Source: Diatrype stigma
Taxonomy: Eukaryota; Ascomycota; Sordariomycetes; Xylariales; Diatrypaceae
Direction of reading: 5' to 3'
Length of the DNA: 64,000 bases
Assembly: GCA_022225965.2 (NCBI GenBank)
Contig: JAKJXP020000009.1
Location: 434,001 to 498,000 of the forward strand
The notes under the pieces are model-generated. The model did not search any database and was not told where the DNA came from. It was given only the letters and a program-made list of their open reading frames with translations. The translations under genes were made by a program, and so were the position numbers. Below, piece by piece: positions 48,101 to 57,134 of this stretch (position 1 is the first letter of the stretch; each line of letters begins with the position of its first letter).

Positions 48101-51100
48101 CAAGTCTTGGGATCGTGTAGCTTGGTCTATTCGCCTTTACGGTGGAATTATCCTCGACTTGAACGACGTATTTTTCCATGCTATCTTGGCGAGACAGCTT
48201 GAGCGCTTCTTCGAGGCCATTCATAGGCACTATGGCTAGCTTCAGGGGCGCCAAAGACAGCCCCTGACCAACCACTGACATGACTTGTTCGAAGAGCTTA
48301 GAAGCTTTGCGTGGGTTTACCTGGACGAGGGAGCCGAGATCAAAGGTGGCCACTACCCCATTAACAGCTTGCACGTTTCCACGGCTTCGGATTTGCACTA
48401 ATGTCCCAAATGGCTTCTGAGCCTTTGTAATCTCCATGGGAATTGGAGACCTTGCACAGCCAAGTATGACATCGAGACCACGGGGGCCGACAAGCTTTTG
48501 TAGCTGGTCTTTGAGGAAGGGACTATCGCGGGGAACGATGTGACTTGGTGGGATCTCGAAAGAGCCTTGTAACAACAGCGCCTCATCTGATCTATTGACA
48601 GCCGCAATAACCCGAGCTCCAAGGTGTTTTGCCACGAGCAGGGTGGCCTGGCCAATGTCGCTAGCAGCGCCATCGACCAAGACAACTTGACCTGTCTGGA
48701 CGTCGGCGATGCCGACCAAGGCATGGTAGGCAGTCATGAATGAAACAGGCAGCGTCGCAGCAGTGGTGAATGGTATGTGATCTGGTAAGAGCTGCACCTG
48801 CGTTGCGGGGACCCTTGGGCGGTTTGCATAAGACGCAGCCGTACTCCAACCAACCACCCGATCGCCAACCTTGAATGCAGATACACTTGAGCCTGTAGCG
48901 ACCACAATGCCAGCATACTCGTTGACTGTAGTGCTGCTATTTGTCTTCGATGTTACCCCGAATGCCTTGGACTCAATCTCGACGAAGTCCTCCCCGAGTG
49001 TATCGCGATGGCTTTCATCCTCAAGGAAAACAGCGTGGAGAGTAGCGCCATCGTTTGGGGTATCGAGCTTGAGCGGTACTCGAGAGCGCGCGAAATTCTC
49101 AGTCTCCGTGACTGTGTCATCGCTGCGAGCTATCTGAAGGTTCAGGGTGTTGTTGGGGATAACTCTTGGAACCAACACGTCGGTGCCGGTGTACACGTAC
49201 TCTCGCTCTCGTGGGGCGCCTTTCCGGGCAAAGGATAGGATGATCTCAGAGAGGAATTCGCGCAACTTGGGGCAAACTTCTCGAGTAAAGGTCTGTTGCA
49301 CATCGACCGTCACCATCTCGAGATGCTCATTTTCTGCGTGCGCAGTCCGCGCCAACCCCGTGATGAGGTGCTTCTTGGGGCTAACGATGTCCTTTTCGTC
49401 ATCTTGCATGCTGACCCAGAGAACCTTGGAGCGCCTCTGCAAAAGGCCTACAACTTGCTGGAACCTCCCTGCTCCAATCTCGGAAAGAATGGGGTCAGAA
49501 CCGTTGTCAATTACGATATTGATGGCGTCGTCATCTGGTCGCATGCTGTCCCAGGACGTTGCAATGGCCGTGGTGACTTGCACCCCTTTCATGCTCAGAG
49601 TGCTCGGCATTTTGGCCACAATTCTCCTTAGACTGCGGGGCAAGCTAGGCTCGAGGATAAATCTGATCTTGACGGAAGGAATAGGGGCACTATCAATAGC
49701 TCTTGCGACCATGAAACTGAGGTTATCGGCCTGTGCAGCGAACTGCAGCTTGAAGGAGGTCTGAGATAACGCACTAGACCATCCATCTACAGACAGCCTG
49801 TCGGTGTCCTCAATGAATAATAAAACGCCATTAGGCTTCAAGAGTTGACGCACGTTCGACAAGGTCGATTGCACGTCCGAGGCGGCGCGAAGGGTATTGC
49901 AAGCAAAAACGAGGTCATAAGAACCCTGCTGGAAGCCCTGATTGACCGGGTCATTGTCGATATCAAGCGCCTGGAACTTAACGAGACGTGACCAGTCTTG
50001 TAACTCGTTTGAGATGCTGTCGGGGATGATTTTAGAGGTAAAGTCGTACACATCTGGAAGGCTTTGGTGAGATTGTAGCGCCCCGAGGAATGCGGAGGTA
50101 ACGTCTCCGGTGCCGTCACTAATCTCCATGACCGAAAGTCCAGACTGCTTGAGAGCCTTGTGCTTCAAGTATTCTGACAGTAAAACGTAACATCGACTGA
50201 GTGGGCTGTTTGGTGCCGTTGGGTCGGATGGCTGAAGCGATTCCGCTGAGATGAACCTCTCGTCTGGAACCCATTTCATTTCATAGCAGATGTTTCGTCC
50301 ATCCTCGATATCCGCGGCTCCCAAGGATGCCGAGGCTAAGCTACGTAGCTCCATACCAGTGACGGAAACAACAGGAGTCGTCGTCGGGATGCCTCTACCA
50401 GGGAACACGACAAGGTCTGCCTCTGCCGCCCGGAAGCGACTCGACGTTAGGGTGGTTATTGCTGAGAGTATGGTTCCTGGCGCGCTGTCTACTTCTAGGG
50501 AGATGGCCACGTTATCGATGCGGACGGGCATCACAGAGCCCGCGCCAAGTTTCTGGTTCACTAGAGGTAGACTGCCATGGAGCAATATGTCAAAGGTAGA
50601 GGGATGGATAATGTGCGGCCGAATGTGGTTCGCTGGCATGACGGACTGCACATCAGGGATGGCGACAGTCGATACAGCAACGTCATCACCCATCTGCAGT
50701 TCTTCGATGCCGGAAAAGGTTGGACCGTACGCATTGCCAACTCTCCGAAGCTCCTGATAGAGCTCGCCAGACTGGATAATACGCCGGGCGGGAGATGGAG
50801 CGAGCTGGCTTGTCATGTCTCCATACGTGACCGAGGTTTCGAAGGAATGTACTTGAGATTCTGAAGCAAAATCGACAACGACAGATCCACGACAATTCTC
50901 GTTCCAATTCTCATCGCCCGTGAAAGCGGTAACCGAGAAGCTATTCGCCATGTTGCTGCCATTTTCGACACCTTCGGGGTTGAAGGCCAACTGAACTTCC
51001 ACCCTGGCACGGCCTTCTGGGATAACGAGACCCTTGAGGAACGAGACATTCTGCAGCCTCATCCGTCGAATCTTCCGGCCTGGGTAGCGATCAGAAGCCA

Positions 51101-54032
51101 ATTGTGACGCAGCCTCCATCGCCATACATAGATAGCCAGCGCCGGGGAAAACAATCAGTCCGTCGACGACATGGTCCCTCAGCCATGGAAGGCCCTCGAC
51201 ACCAACCATGTGTCTCCATACCGGCCGGAGAGGCGTGTTATCCGTCATCCGAACGCCGAGGAGGTCGTGGTAGGGGTGTTTGCGTAGGCGGTAATCTCGA
51301 CTCAATCGGGATTCGTTCCAGTGCCTCTTGCTGTGATCCCACGAATAGGAGGGAAGATTGTGCAAGACAGTGGCATTCTTCCACGTCGGATCCGAAGCCG
51401 TGACGGCGCCTATGTCAAGTGAATATCCACGAGAGAACAAGGTCCCAGCCATGGCCAAGGCACTGTGGATTGCTGCCGTCCCGCGGACGAGGACCGAGGT
51501 GTAGCTATACGGCAAAGGCTCTGCCAAATCCGCAATGCATTGCCTTGCCGGCCCCGCCAACGCGGAATGGGGTCCAATCTCAATGAAGATCCGGTGAGGT
51601 TGTACGCCGCGCGAAGATGTGTAATCTGCCCGGCACAGCGCTTGCAGAGCATCGCAAAATCTGACCTTGTTGACGAGGTTCGAGGTCCAGTAGTCGCCGT
51701 CAAAGCCGCTTGATTTGAGAGACCCCGTGACGGAAGAGAACATTTTGACGGCCGTCTTTGGAAACTCGCTCTGGGGGATGTCGCCCAGACTCGCCCGGTA
51801 CTCCGCAGCCGCTGCCTTCATGTGGTGCGAGTGATATGCCGTGTCGACCAGAAGCCTTCTGTTAAAAATGTCGTCTCGCGTCAGAAGGGTCGAGAGTTCT
51901 GAGATGGCGGCATCGTCTCCGGAGATCGTTACGCTGCTTGGGCTGTTTTGGCAGGCGACTACGGCCACCCCTTGCTTGAGCTGTTTCAAATAAGGGGCAA
52001 TTTCGCCCTCTCCGACGCCGACAGCAAGCATGCCTCCATTCCCAAACCCCTTTTCTCTCGCGATCTTGGAGGAAAAGCCACGGAAATAAGCTGCCTTGAT
52101 AGCCTGGTCATGAGTCAGGTGGCCTGCCGCATACGCAGCGGCGATCTCACCACTGGAGTGGCCAACCACCGCATCAGGATGGACCCCCCACGCGCGGACC
52201 AGGTCTACGAGAGCAACCTGGACTGCCGTCGTGACAGGCTGCGCCAATTCGGCCTCCTGTAATCGAGACGTTTGCTTTTCCCGGAGGAGCTCCTCGAGCA
52301 GGTCCCATGATGACCCGAGCTCAGCAAGGATCTGATTGGATTGGTGGATGGAGTCGTGGAAGACGGGGTCGGCAAGCAACTCGCGGCCCATGCCAGCCCA
52401 TTGCGCTCCCTGGCCGCTAAATACGAACCCGATCTTGACTTCTGGCGAGATTCGGCTCACGGCATCTGGGCTCTGCGATGCCTTACCTAACGCCTCGACA
52501 AGCTCCTGCTGCGTGGTAGCCACGGAGCTGAAACGCCATGGCATGACGGATCGGCGTTCCGAGAGTGTGTAGGCCAGATCTCGGAGCGAGGTCGGATCTT
52601 TGTGCTTAGAGACCCATTCCGTCATTTTGCCCAACATGCTTTGCAGTGATGTTTGACTCGCGGCAGACAAGGTGAACAGGCGAGGGATGTTACTCCCCGC
52701 GATGGCCTCGTCGGCTTTTGCTCGCAACAGTGACGGCCGCTCCAAGATAGCGTGTGCGTTGGTACCTCCGTATCCGAAGCTGTTGACGGAAACCCGCGGA
52801 ACGCCCGCTTGGGACCACGGCTGCAGAGTTCGCAGGACTTTGATCTTCTTCTGTTCAAGATTCAAGTTGGCTCTCGGGTGCTCGAAATTGACGTTGGGCG
52901 GAATCGCGCCCTTCTCTAGGACCAAGACGGCTTTGATCATAGCAGCCAGACCGCTAACGCTCTCCAGATGGCCGATGTTCGACTTGATCGAACCCACCAC
53001 CAGGGGAGATGCGGCATCGCGATCTTGGCAGAAGACGCGGGATATGCCTTCCAGCTCCGCGCCATCGCCGGCCAGCGTACCGGTGCCGTGTGCCTCCACG
53101 TAGCCAACCTCCCGCGGCTGCAGGTTCAGTTTGTCCCATACCTGCCGTTCTAGCGCCTCTTGCGCAGCACCACTGGGGAGCGTTATTCCCGCCGTGTGGC
53201 CGTCCTGGTTGATTGATGCATCACGAAGGATAGCCCGGATGGGGTCCTTGGCCTTGAGGGCATCATCTAGCCTTTTGATGACCAGGGTGGCAATGCCTTC
53301 GCCGCGGCCGTATCCAGCACCCCGACTATCGAATGAATAGGACCGACCGTCTTTGTTTAACATGTGAAGGTTGCTCATCGAGATCATGTGGTCGGGGCTC
53401 AGTATCAGGTTGGCTGCGCCGGCCAAAGCCATGTCGGATTGCCCAGAACGTAGGGCCTGACAGGCGTGGCTGATGGCAGCCATGCCGCCTGAGCATCCCG
53501 TATCCATCGTCACCGAAGGGCCGTTCAAGTCGAATAAATGCGATATCCGATTCGCCAGGATTGCATCACCGGTTCCGGTTACATGATATTTAGGAATGCT
53601 CATCATATCCTTGTACGTATTCCGGTCGTAATCTCTGGTAAACATGGCCATGTAGACGGCCGTGTTGGACTTTTGGATGTCCTCTTGGCGAATTCCGGCG
53701 CTTTCCAGGGCCTCATAGGTCGTCTCTAGCAAAAGCCGTTGTTGGGGGTCCATCGACGCCGCTTCTCCCGGAAGCACGTTGAAGAACCCGGCATCAAATT
53801 CGCCCACATCTTGTTTGAGAAAGTGCCCGCCAACATGGTTATGAGTGCCGTTCATGTCATCTGGATCTGGGTGTAAGAAGGCATCTTCGTTCCATCTGTC
53901 TGCTGGAACTTTGCTCCAAGCACTCTTCCCACTTGCTAATAAGTCCCATAGCTTGTCGGGATTTGTGGCGTCTCCGGGAAATCGACAACCGATCCCGACA
54001 ATGGCTAAAGGGATAGGACTTGTGCTCGTCAT
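45147..54032 (-). CDS. Highly reducing polyketide synthase with C-terminal carnitine-acyltransferase domain (KS-AT-DH-MT remnant-ER-KR-ACP-cAT)
   Basis: Intronless 2961-residue protein. KS (1-430): active-site Cys180 in DTGCSGG, His315 in EAHGTGT, His355 in SNIGHLE. AT (about 535-870): FSGQGAQWAGMG and Ser626 in GHSSGE. DH: His954 in DHVVDGLIVFPGAGYL and Asp in HPSTFDILLHG. An MT remnant around 1301-1310 reads MEISDGTGD instead of a canonical EIGAGTGG, and only about 70 residues lie between the DH end and this motif. ER: QVVLVDGAASDIGQA near 1786. KR: VVAGGLGDLG near 1985, with SLSSAVN..YNAAN. ACP: Ser2302 in LGLDSLIAIE. From about 2400 to the end is a choline/carnitine acyltransferase domain (NVVVMRRGHFYEI, NRWLDKMLQFTIAANG, KTDCLGSGGY); its catalytic motif reads GENSKLDG with Asn2664 where the family has His. 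Such cAT domains release polyketides onto polyol acceptors in characterised fungal PKSs. No thioesterase is present. Confidence 0.96.
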   Translation of the reverse strand: MTSTSPIPLAIVGIGCRFPGDATNPDKLWDLLASGKSAWSKVPADRWNEDAFLHPDPDDMNGTHNHVGGHFLKQDVGEFDAGFFNVLPGEAASMDPQQRLLLETTYEALESAGIRQEDIQKSNTAVYMAMFTRDYDRNTYKDMMSIPKYHVTGTGDAILANRISHLFDLNGPSVTMDTGCSGGMAAISHACQALRSGQSDMALAGAANLILSPDHMISMSNLHMLNKDGRSYSFDSRGAGYGRGEGIATLVIKRLDDALKAKDPIRAILRDASINQDGHTAGITLPSGAAQEALERQVWDKLNLQPREVGYVEAHGTGTLAGDGAELEGISRVFCQDRDAASPLVVGSIKSNIGHLESVSGLAAMIKAVLVLEKGAIPPNVNFEHPRANLNLEQKKIKVLRTLQPWSQAGVPRVSVNSFGYGGTNAHAILERPSLLRAKADEAIAGSNIPRLFTLSAASQTSLQSMLGKMTEWVSKHKDPTSLRDLAYTLSERRSVMPWRFSSVATTQQELVEALGKASQSPDAVSRISPEVKIGFVFSGQGAQWAGMGRELLADPVFHDSIHQSNQILAELGSSWDLLEELLREKQTSRLQEAELAQPVTTAVQVALVDLVRAWGVHPDAVVGHSSGEIAAAYAAGHLTHDQAIKAAYFRGFSSKIAREKGFGNGGMLAVGVGEGEIAPYLKQLKQGVAVVACQNSPSSVTISGDDAAISELSTLLTRDDIFNRRLLVDTAYHSHHMKAAAAEYRASLGDIPQSEFPKTAVKMFSSVTGSLKSSGFDGDYWTSNLVNKVRFCDALQALCRADYTSSRGVQPHRIFIEIGPHSALAGPARQCIADLAEPLPYSYTSVLVRGTAAIHSALAMAGTLFSRGYSLDIGAVTASDPTWKNATVLHNLPSYSWDHSKRHWNESRLSRDYRLRKHPYHDLLGVRMTDNTPLRPVWRHMVGVEGLPWLRDHVVDGLIVFPGAGYLCMAMEAASQLASDRYPGRKIRRMRLQNVSFLKGLVIPEGRARVEVQLAFNPEGVENGSNMANSFSVTAFTGDENWNENCRGSVVVDFASESQVHSFETSVTYGDMTSQLAPSPARRIIQSGELYQELRRVGNAYGPTFSGIEELQMGDDVAVSTVAIPDVQSVMPANHIRPHIIHPSTFDILLHGSLPLVNQKLGAGSVMPVRIDNVAISLEVDSAPGTILSAITTLTSSRFRAAEADLVVFPGRGIPTTTPVVSVTGMELRSLASASLGAADIEDGRNICYEMKWVPDERFISAESLQPSDPTAPNSPLSRCYVLLSEYLKHKALKQSGLSVMEISDGTGDVTSAFLGALQSHQSLPDVYDFTSKIIPDSISNELQDWSRLVKFQALDIDNDPVNQGFQQGSYDLVFACNTLRAASDVQSTLSNVRQLLKPNGVLLFIEDTDRLSVDGWSSALSQTSFKLQFAAQADNLSFMVARAIDSAPIPSVKIRFILEPSLPRSLRRIVAKMPSTLSMKGVQVTTAIATSWDSMRPDDDAINIVIDNGSDPILSEIGAGRFQQVVGLLQRRSKVLWVSMQDDEKDIVSPKKHLITGLARTAHAENEHLEMVTVDVQQTFTREVCPKLREFLSEIILSFARKGAPREREYVYTGTDVLVPRVIPNNTLNLQIARSDDTVTETENFARSRVPLKLDTPNDGATLHAVFLEDESHRDTLGEDFVEIESKAFGVTSKTNSSTTVNEYAGIVVATGSSVSAFKVGDRVVGWSTAASYANRPRVPATQVQLLPDHIPFTTAATLPVSFMTAYHALVGIADVQTGQVVLVDGAASDIGQATLLVAKHLGARVIAAVNRSDEALLLQGSFEIPPSHIVPRDSPFLKDQLQKLVGPRGLDVILGCARSPIPMEITKAQKPFGTLVQIRSRGNVQAVNGVVATFDLGSLVQVNPRKASKLFEQVMSVVGQGLSLAPLKLAIVPMNGLEEALKLSRQDSMEKYVVQVEDNSTVKANRPSYTIPRLDSNATYVVAGGLGDLGQRLLRLMAKAGGRYFVTLSRSGASQTDREAIEKELQLFGPGSLLHCAKCDVSQETSIREALSEIKAMGLPPVKGLIQASVVLRDSTLDTMSAEVFNGVLQAKGLGTLNLQRVFAKEDLTFFISLSSAVNIIGTAGQANYNAANSLQDALAQFDKSSNCFYMTLNIGVIEDGLVNNTAIIQSLRRQGLTSIYHDELAAFFEYSLSAEARQAGCHQAVIGFTPESLAETTAVSGAAHTLMFTHVRQTAKTQVADTGKKIMTFEELVSQTDDMEEIEGFVAQLIGTKLADLMSIDPAGVNLDESITDLGLDSLIAIELRNWIMREFSAPIQSSEVLDSPNIWSLAEKVTLRSTLVDDDNTDNASSSTALPASTRPTTRSPSQEPQKRLRPLPNPDLADTLRMLAESRRAICSPEELEETERVVEEFMGSGLELQNTLKANPSGPDARLDFYDNHIHLERREPLQDHALFYIGHLTDGAPKHTQAERAAIITVAALNFKKRFESGLLEQNSLNDMALCMETMQWLFHTSQEPGKEVDTARKYPSNTNVVVMRRGHFYEIAVHEEDDYSSLKSLFTDILKSSEQPVPAISVLTSKKRDEWAGLRSQLMALGSNAAMLEAIESAAFVVSLDDTAPETPSERCTSILLNDRHLTNRWLDKMLQFTIAANGVSSLVGENSKLDGLTTRQLSEYITDEIFDTKGLGNSDSATKLPASTVRELSLETTPVIEQAIHEQTASNLAQYQTIGATRRHYAALNRSFLGNKGLRSKGTVLIAILMATRMFYGHYEPVWETVTVAKYAKGRIDWLQSLTPDIVRWIDAALGLFKQQGGCGEGDVADLAGKLKEAATGHVQSLRRVADGRGFVEPLYALMGAALAQDKPLPALFGSSAWKSSDRHLSPKMAKTDCLGSGGYLRMQEGGFLMPSPNTVFIHYEVHHADPLILVQGREGDVARFEGCLDEAVDIVRTVIERGLPRV

Positions 54033-54832
54033 CCTGAAAATATCTGGGTATAGAGTTGGGTATAGAGCAAACGAGTGGGCAGGATGCGAGCGATGGGTTT
54101 AAGGAGAGGTAGCGTAAAATGAGAATTCTAGTATAATCTACATGAAGCAATACGAAGTGCTGGTATAATTGCAAAGCCACACTCTTGGTTGTGCGTTAAG
54201 ATGGTAATAATGTAAAGCACTTGACATGATAGTCTCGCACTTCTCTGTTAATTTGTTTTATTGCTGTCAAGCCCGAAGCTTGTGATCACCGGTGGACTTG
54301 CCCTATTCCGCAGTCTCCATTGAGTCCTGAAAGTACACCCCAGTGGCGTGATTGGCACCATAGGCAAGGGTGAACGTCCGTAAAAAGCGTTTCCGGGTCC
54401 GGCGACCAAAAATGTACTAACTAGGAATTACCGATAACCTGGAAATATCAGGCCTCGAACCGCAATCGGCGGTCGTGCACCGCTATGGTTCCATTGGATC
54501 AAGGCCATATGCTAGATCGATCATAAGATGAGATTCTAAACATCAAAGTAAAAGGGATAACAAGATTTCCCCGTGGCTTGTAATGCGACAATACTCTAGA
54601 TTTTACGTGCTATGACTTCTCAACCCACTCAACTTACGAAGTATGCATCTCTTACTGTGGATACACGGGAGCTTAGGTATAGTTTCTATTTTTAGAATTT
54701 AAGGGCCTGCTGCATCATCTCAACGTGACATCTTCCTTCCTTGTTCTTTTCTTGAAATCTTCGAAATCAAAAATTTCTTTGGACAATCTCATGCTCATTT
54801 TCGTTTGAGCCGCTCATCCCCAACGTAACAAA
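54033..54832. promoter_or_regulatory. Divergent promoter region of the PKS and BAHD acyltransferase genes, with candidate zinc-cluster sites
   Basis: 800 nt between two start codons. Two everted CCG-N4-CGG repeats occur: CCGGGTCCGG at 54393-54402 and CCGCAATCGG at 54460-54469. Zn(II)2Cys6 proteins bind paired CGG triplets, so these are candidate sites of the cluster regulator. Both the PKS and acyltransferase would be driven from here. The sites are predicted by eye only. Confidence 0.45.
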
Positions 54833-56399
54833 ATGGGACTCTTCTCTGCAAAGCGGGCGCCACCGCCAACTGTGCCCACCGATGATATCACCCCGTTGCG
54901 GTTTGTAGACGAGCTCTACCCGGTGTCTTTTGATTTTACGCTTGTTTTTCAGGATGCAATGGATTCAGAGAAGCTTCGTGAGTCTGCGGACAGACTGCTC
55001 CAGAAAGAGGGTTGGCGGCAACTTGGAGCGAGGTTGAGACGTACGGTATGGCTTCTCATCAAGTCGAACGAATGCTTGAATGGTATCTTAATATTAATAT
55101 GCTCCGCAGGAAAATGGTAGACTGGAATACCACTTGCCTGTAGCGTTCACCGAGGAGCGGCCTCTCTTCTTGTTCACTACGGATAAGCATGACATGTCCA
55201 TTGACGATCATCCGGCCTTGAGTCAAATACCCAAAGCCAACAGCGAAAAGCCTACGGTATTCGAACCATCAGCAACCTCGTTCCGTTCATATATGCGCGC
55301 TCCCACGACCCCAGAGACCTTCGAAGATTGGCTTTACAATGACATCCCGCAGCTTGCCATCCACGTCGTCAACTTCGAAGACGCCACGATAGTGACCGTC
55401 ACAATGCTCCACACGCTTACGGATGCTATGGGGCTCATGGCATTCTACCGAGCATGGACGGCGACCCTCCGGGGAGAGGAAGATCAAATTGCCCCCTATA
55501 TCGGGTACAAAGACGAAGATCCACTGGAGGGTCTACAGCAAGGGAAGCGGGCCCCAACATACATATTTGCCGACCGGCTTATAAAAGGTTGGGGGTTCTT
55601 CAAATTCGTTATTCGAAATATGCTAGAGCGTTTCTGGTACCCCGAGGCCTCCATGCGCTTCGTATCCCTCCCGGGCAAATTCGTCAGCAAGCTGTCTGCA
55701 TCCGCGAGGCAAGAGCTAGCGGAGGCCCAGAATCAGGACGACCTTTCCAAAGTGTTCCTTTCGGATAGCGATGTTATTTGCGCGTGGTGGACTCGGCTTA
55801 TAGTCCGGGGGCTGAACGCTCCCCCAAGCCGCACCGTCTGCTTGACTAATAACTTCGATTCACGGGACATACTAGCTAAGATGGGCCTTCTTCCAAGCCC
55901 AAATATTTCCTTGCTGGCCAATGCTGCGTACTCTGCCCCTTGTTTCAATCCTGCCGGCAAGTATGCCAGCACTACCTACCCCCTGGGGTTGCTTGCGGAT
56001 CAAGTGCGGAGCACGATCAAGGTCCACCGCACTGTGGAACAGGTTCAGGCGCAGGACGCGGCCTTCCGGGAGAGCAAGGCAAAGACCGGGCATCTGCCAT
56101 TGTACGGCGATGCGAGCATGCTGCTTTGCGCCTTTACGAATTGCCATCGTGGAAAGCTTTTCCAGATGGACTTCTCGCCCGCAGTTGTCGCCGCCCAAGG
56201 CAATAAGCGAGAAGAGGAGAAGGAAAAGTCGAACAGGGGGCGGCCCGTGTTCATCAACTGCACGAGCATGGAGTCTCGCTGGTCATCACGCAACGCTACG
56301 GCGATCCTGGGGAGAAGTGTGAACGGCGATTGGTGGCTGGAGAGTCGTCTGCGAAGCGACGTCTGGTGGAAGATTGAACAGCTATTCAAAAGGATGTGA
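54833..56399 (+). CDS. BAHD-type acyltransferase (PF02458-like), PKS-cluster enzyme
   Basis: Two exons: 54833-55045 and 55110-56399, 500 residues; 64-nt intron GTATGG..CCGCAG. The HxxxD catalytic motif is HTLTDAMG (His and Asp present), and a late motif MDFSPAV corresponds to the structural DFGWG region. Fungal members transfer acyl groups from CoA or carrier-bound donors to hydroxyls of secondary metabolites. It is divergent from the PKS with a common promoter, which argues for joint expression. Likely job: acylation of the polyketide or sugar, or off-loading of the polyketide chain in trans. No membrane segment or targeting signal is evident. Length is normal for the family. Confidence 0.88.
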
Positions 56400-57134
56400 T
56401 ACTTACTGCAATAGCGCTTGTGTACGGTATATAGATTTGTTCATTTCAACTTGTATAGCATATCACCCTGAATCAAGTAGACGTTACTATTGCGACGATG
56501 TGACTATTCTCTCACGACAAGCATCGGATTTTCCGACTCCTGTTCCCCTTGGTATCCCATGATTTCCGCATTACGACCGTGGAGACACTGTAACTCGTAG
56601 GTACATCTTCTAGGTAGTTAGCGGAAGTTTACAGCGTCTGAAAGTTTTCCTTTTACGGACAATCAGGGGTCTCGGATTGCAACCCGATTGGATCGGCCTG
56701 ATGAGTAAGCGTTCGGTCTCTCAGAAACCGGCAGTTCCGGTGGAGAGCGCTGGGTACTAGGTACAGGTACAGTAGCGCTAACCCTAGCCACCGAGCCAGC
56801 GAACTTACGGGCTACATGTATGTATGTTTGTTGGATGTCGATACTTATTCGTTTTGCTTGTGTTGATGGATGAGGAAGACCAGAGGTTTTAGTAGTTACA
56901 TCGCAGACATTCACTACTCCGACTAATAATCATTTTATATTTGTTGAATTCGGATATTTTCTCTTAGAGCCCTAGATCTTCCACTGCTACGTACTTGTTG
57001 TAGTAGCGCAGGGTCCATTCTCCAGACAAGATCCAACAATAACAGTGCCGTCTTATCACTAACACTCGTGACTCACTTCTGGCTCCAGGCCGCAGACAAA
57101 TTTCCTCAGTTCATATTCGGTTATCATAGCTGAT
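56400..57134. promoter_or_regulatory. Upstream region of the methyltransferase-hydrolase gene, with an ACCGG/CCGGT inverted repeat
   Basis: About 735 nt. ACCGGCAGTTCCGGT at 56727-56741 is a perfect 5-bp inverted repeat with a 5-nt spacer containing CGG-N5-CCG, a plausible zinc-cluster site about 400 nt before the start codon at 57135. No gene seen otherwise. Confidence 0.4.
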
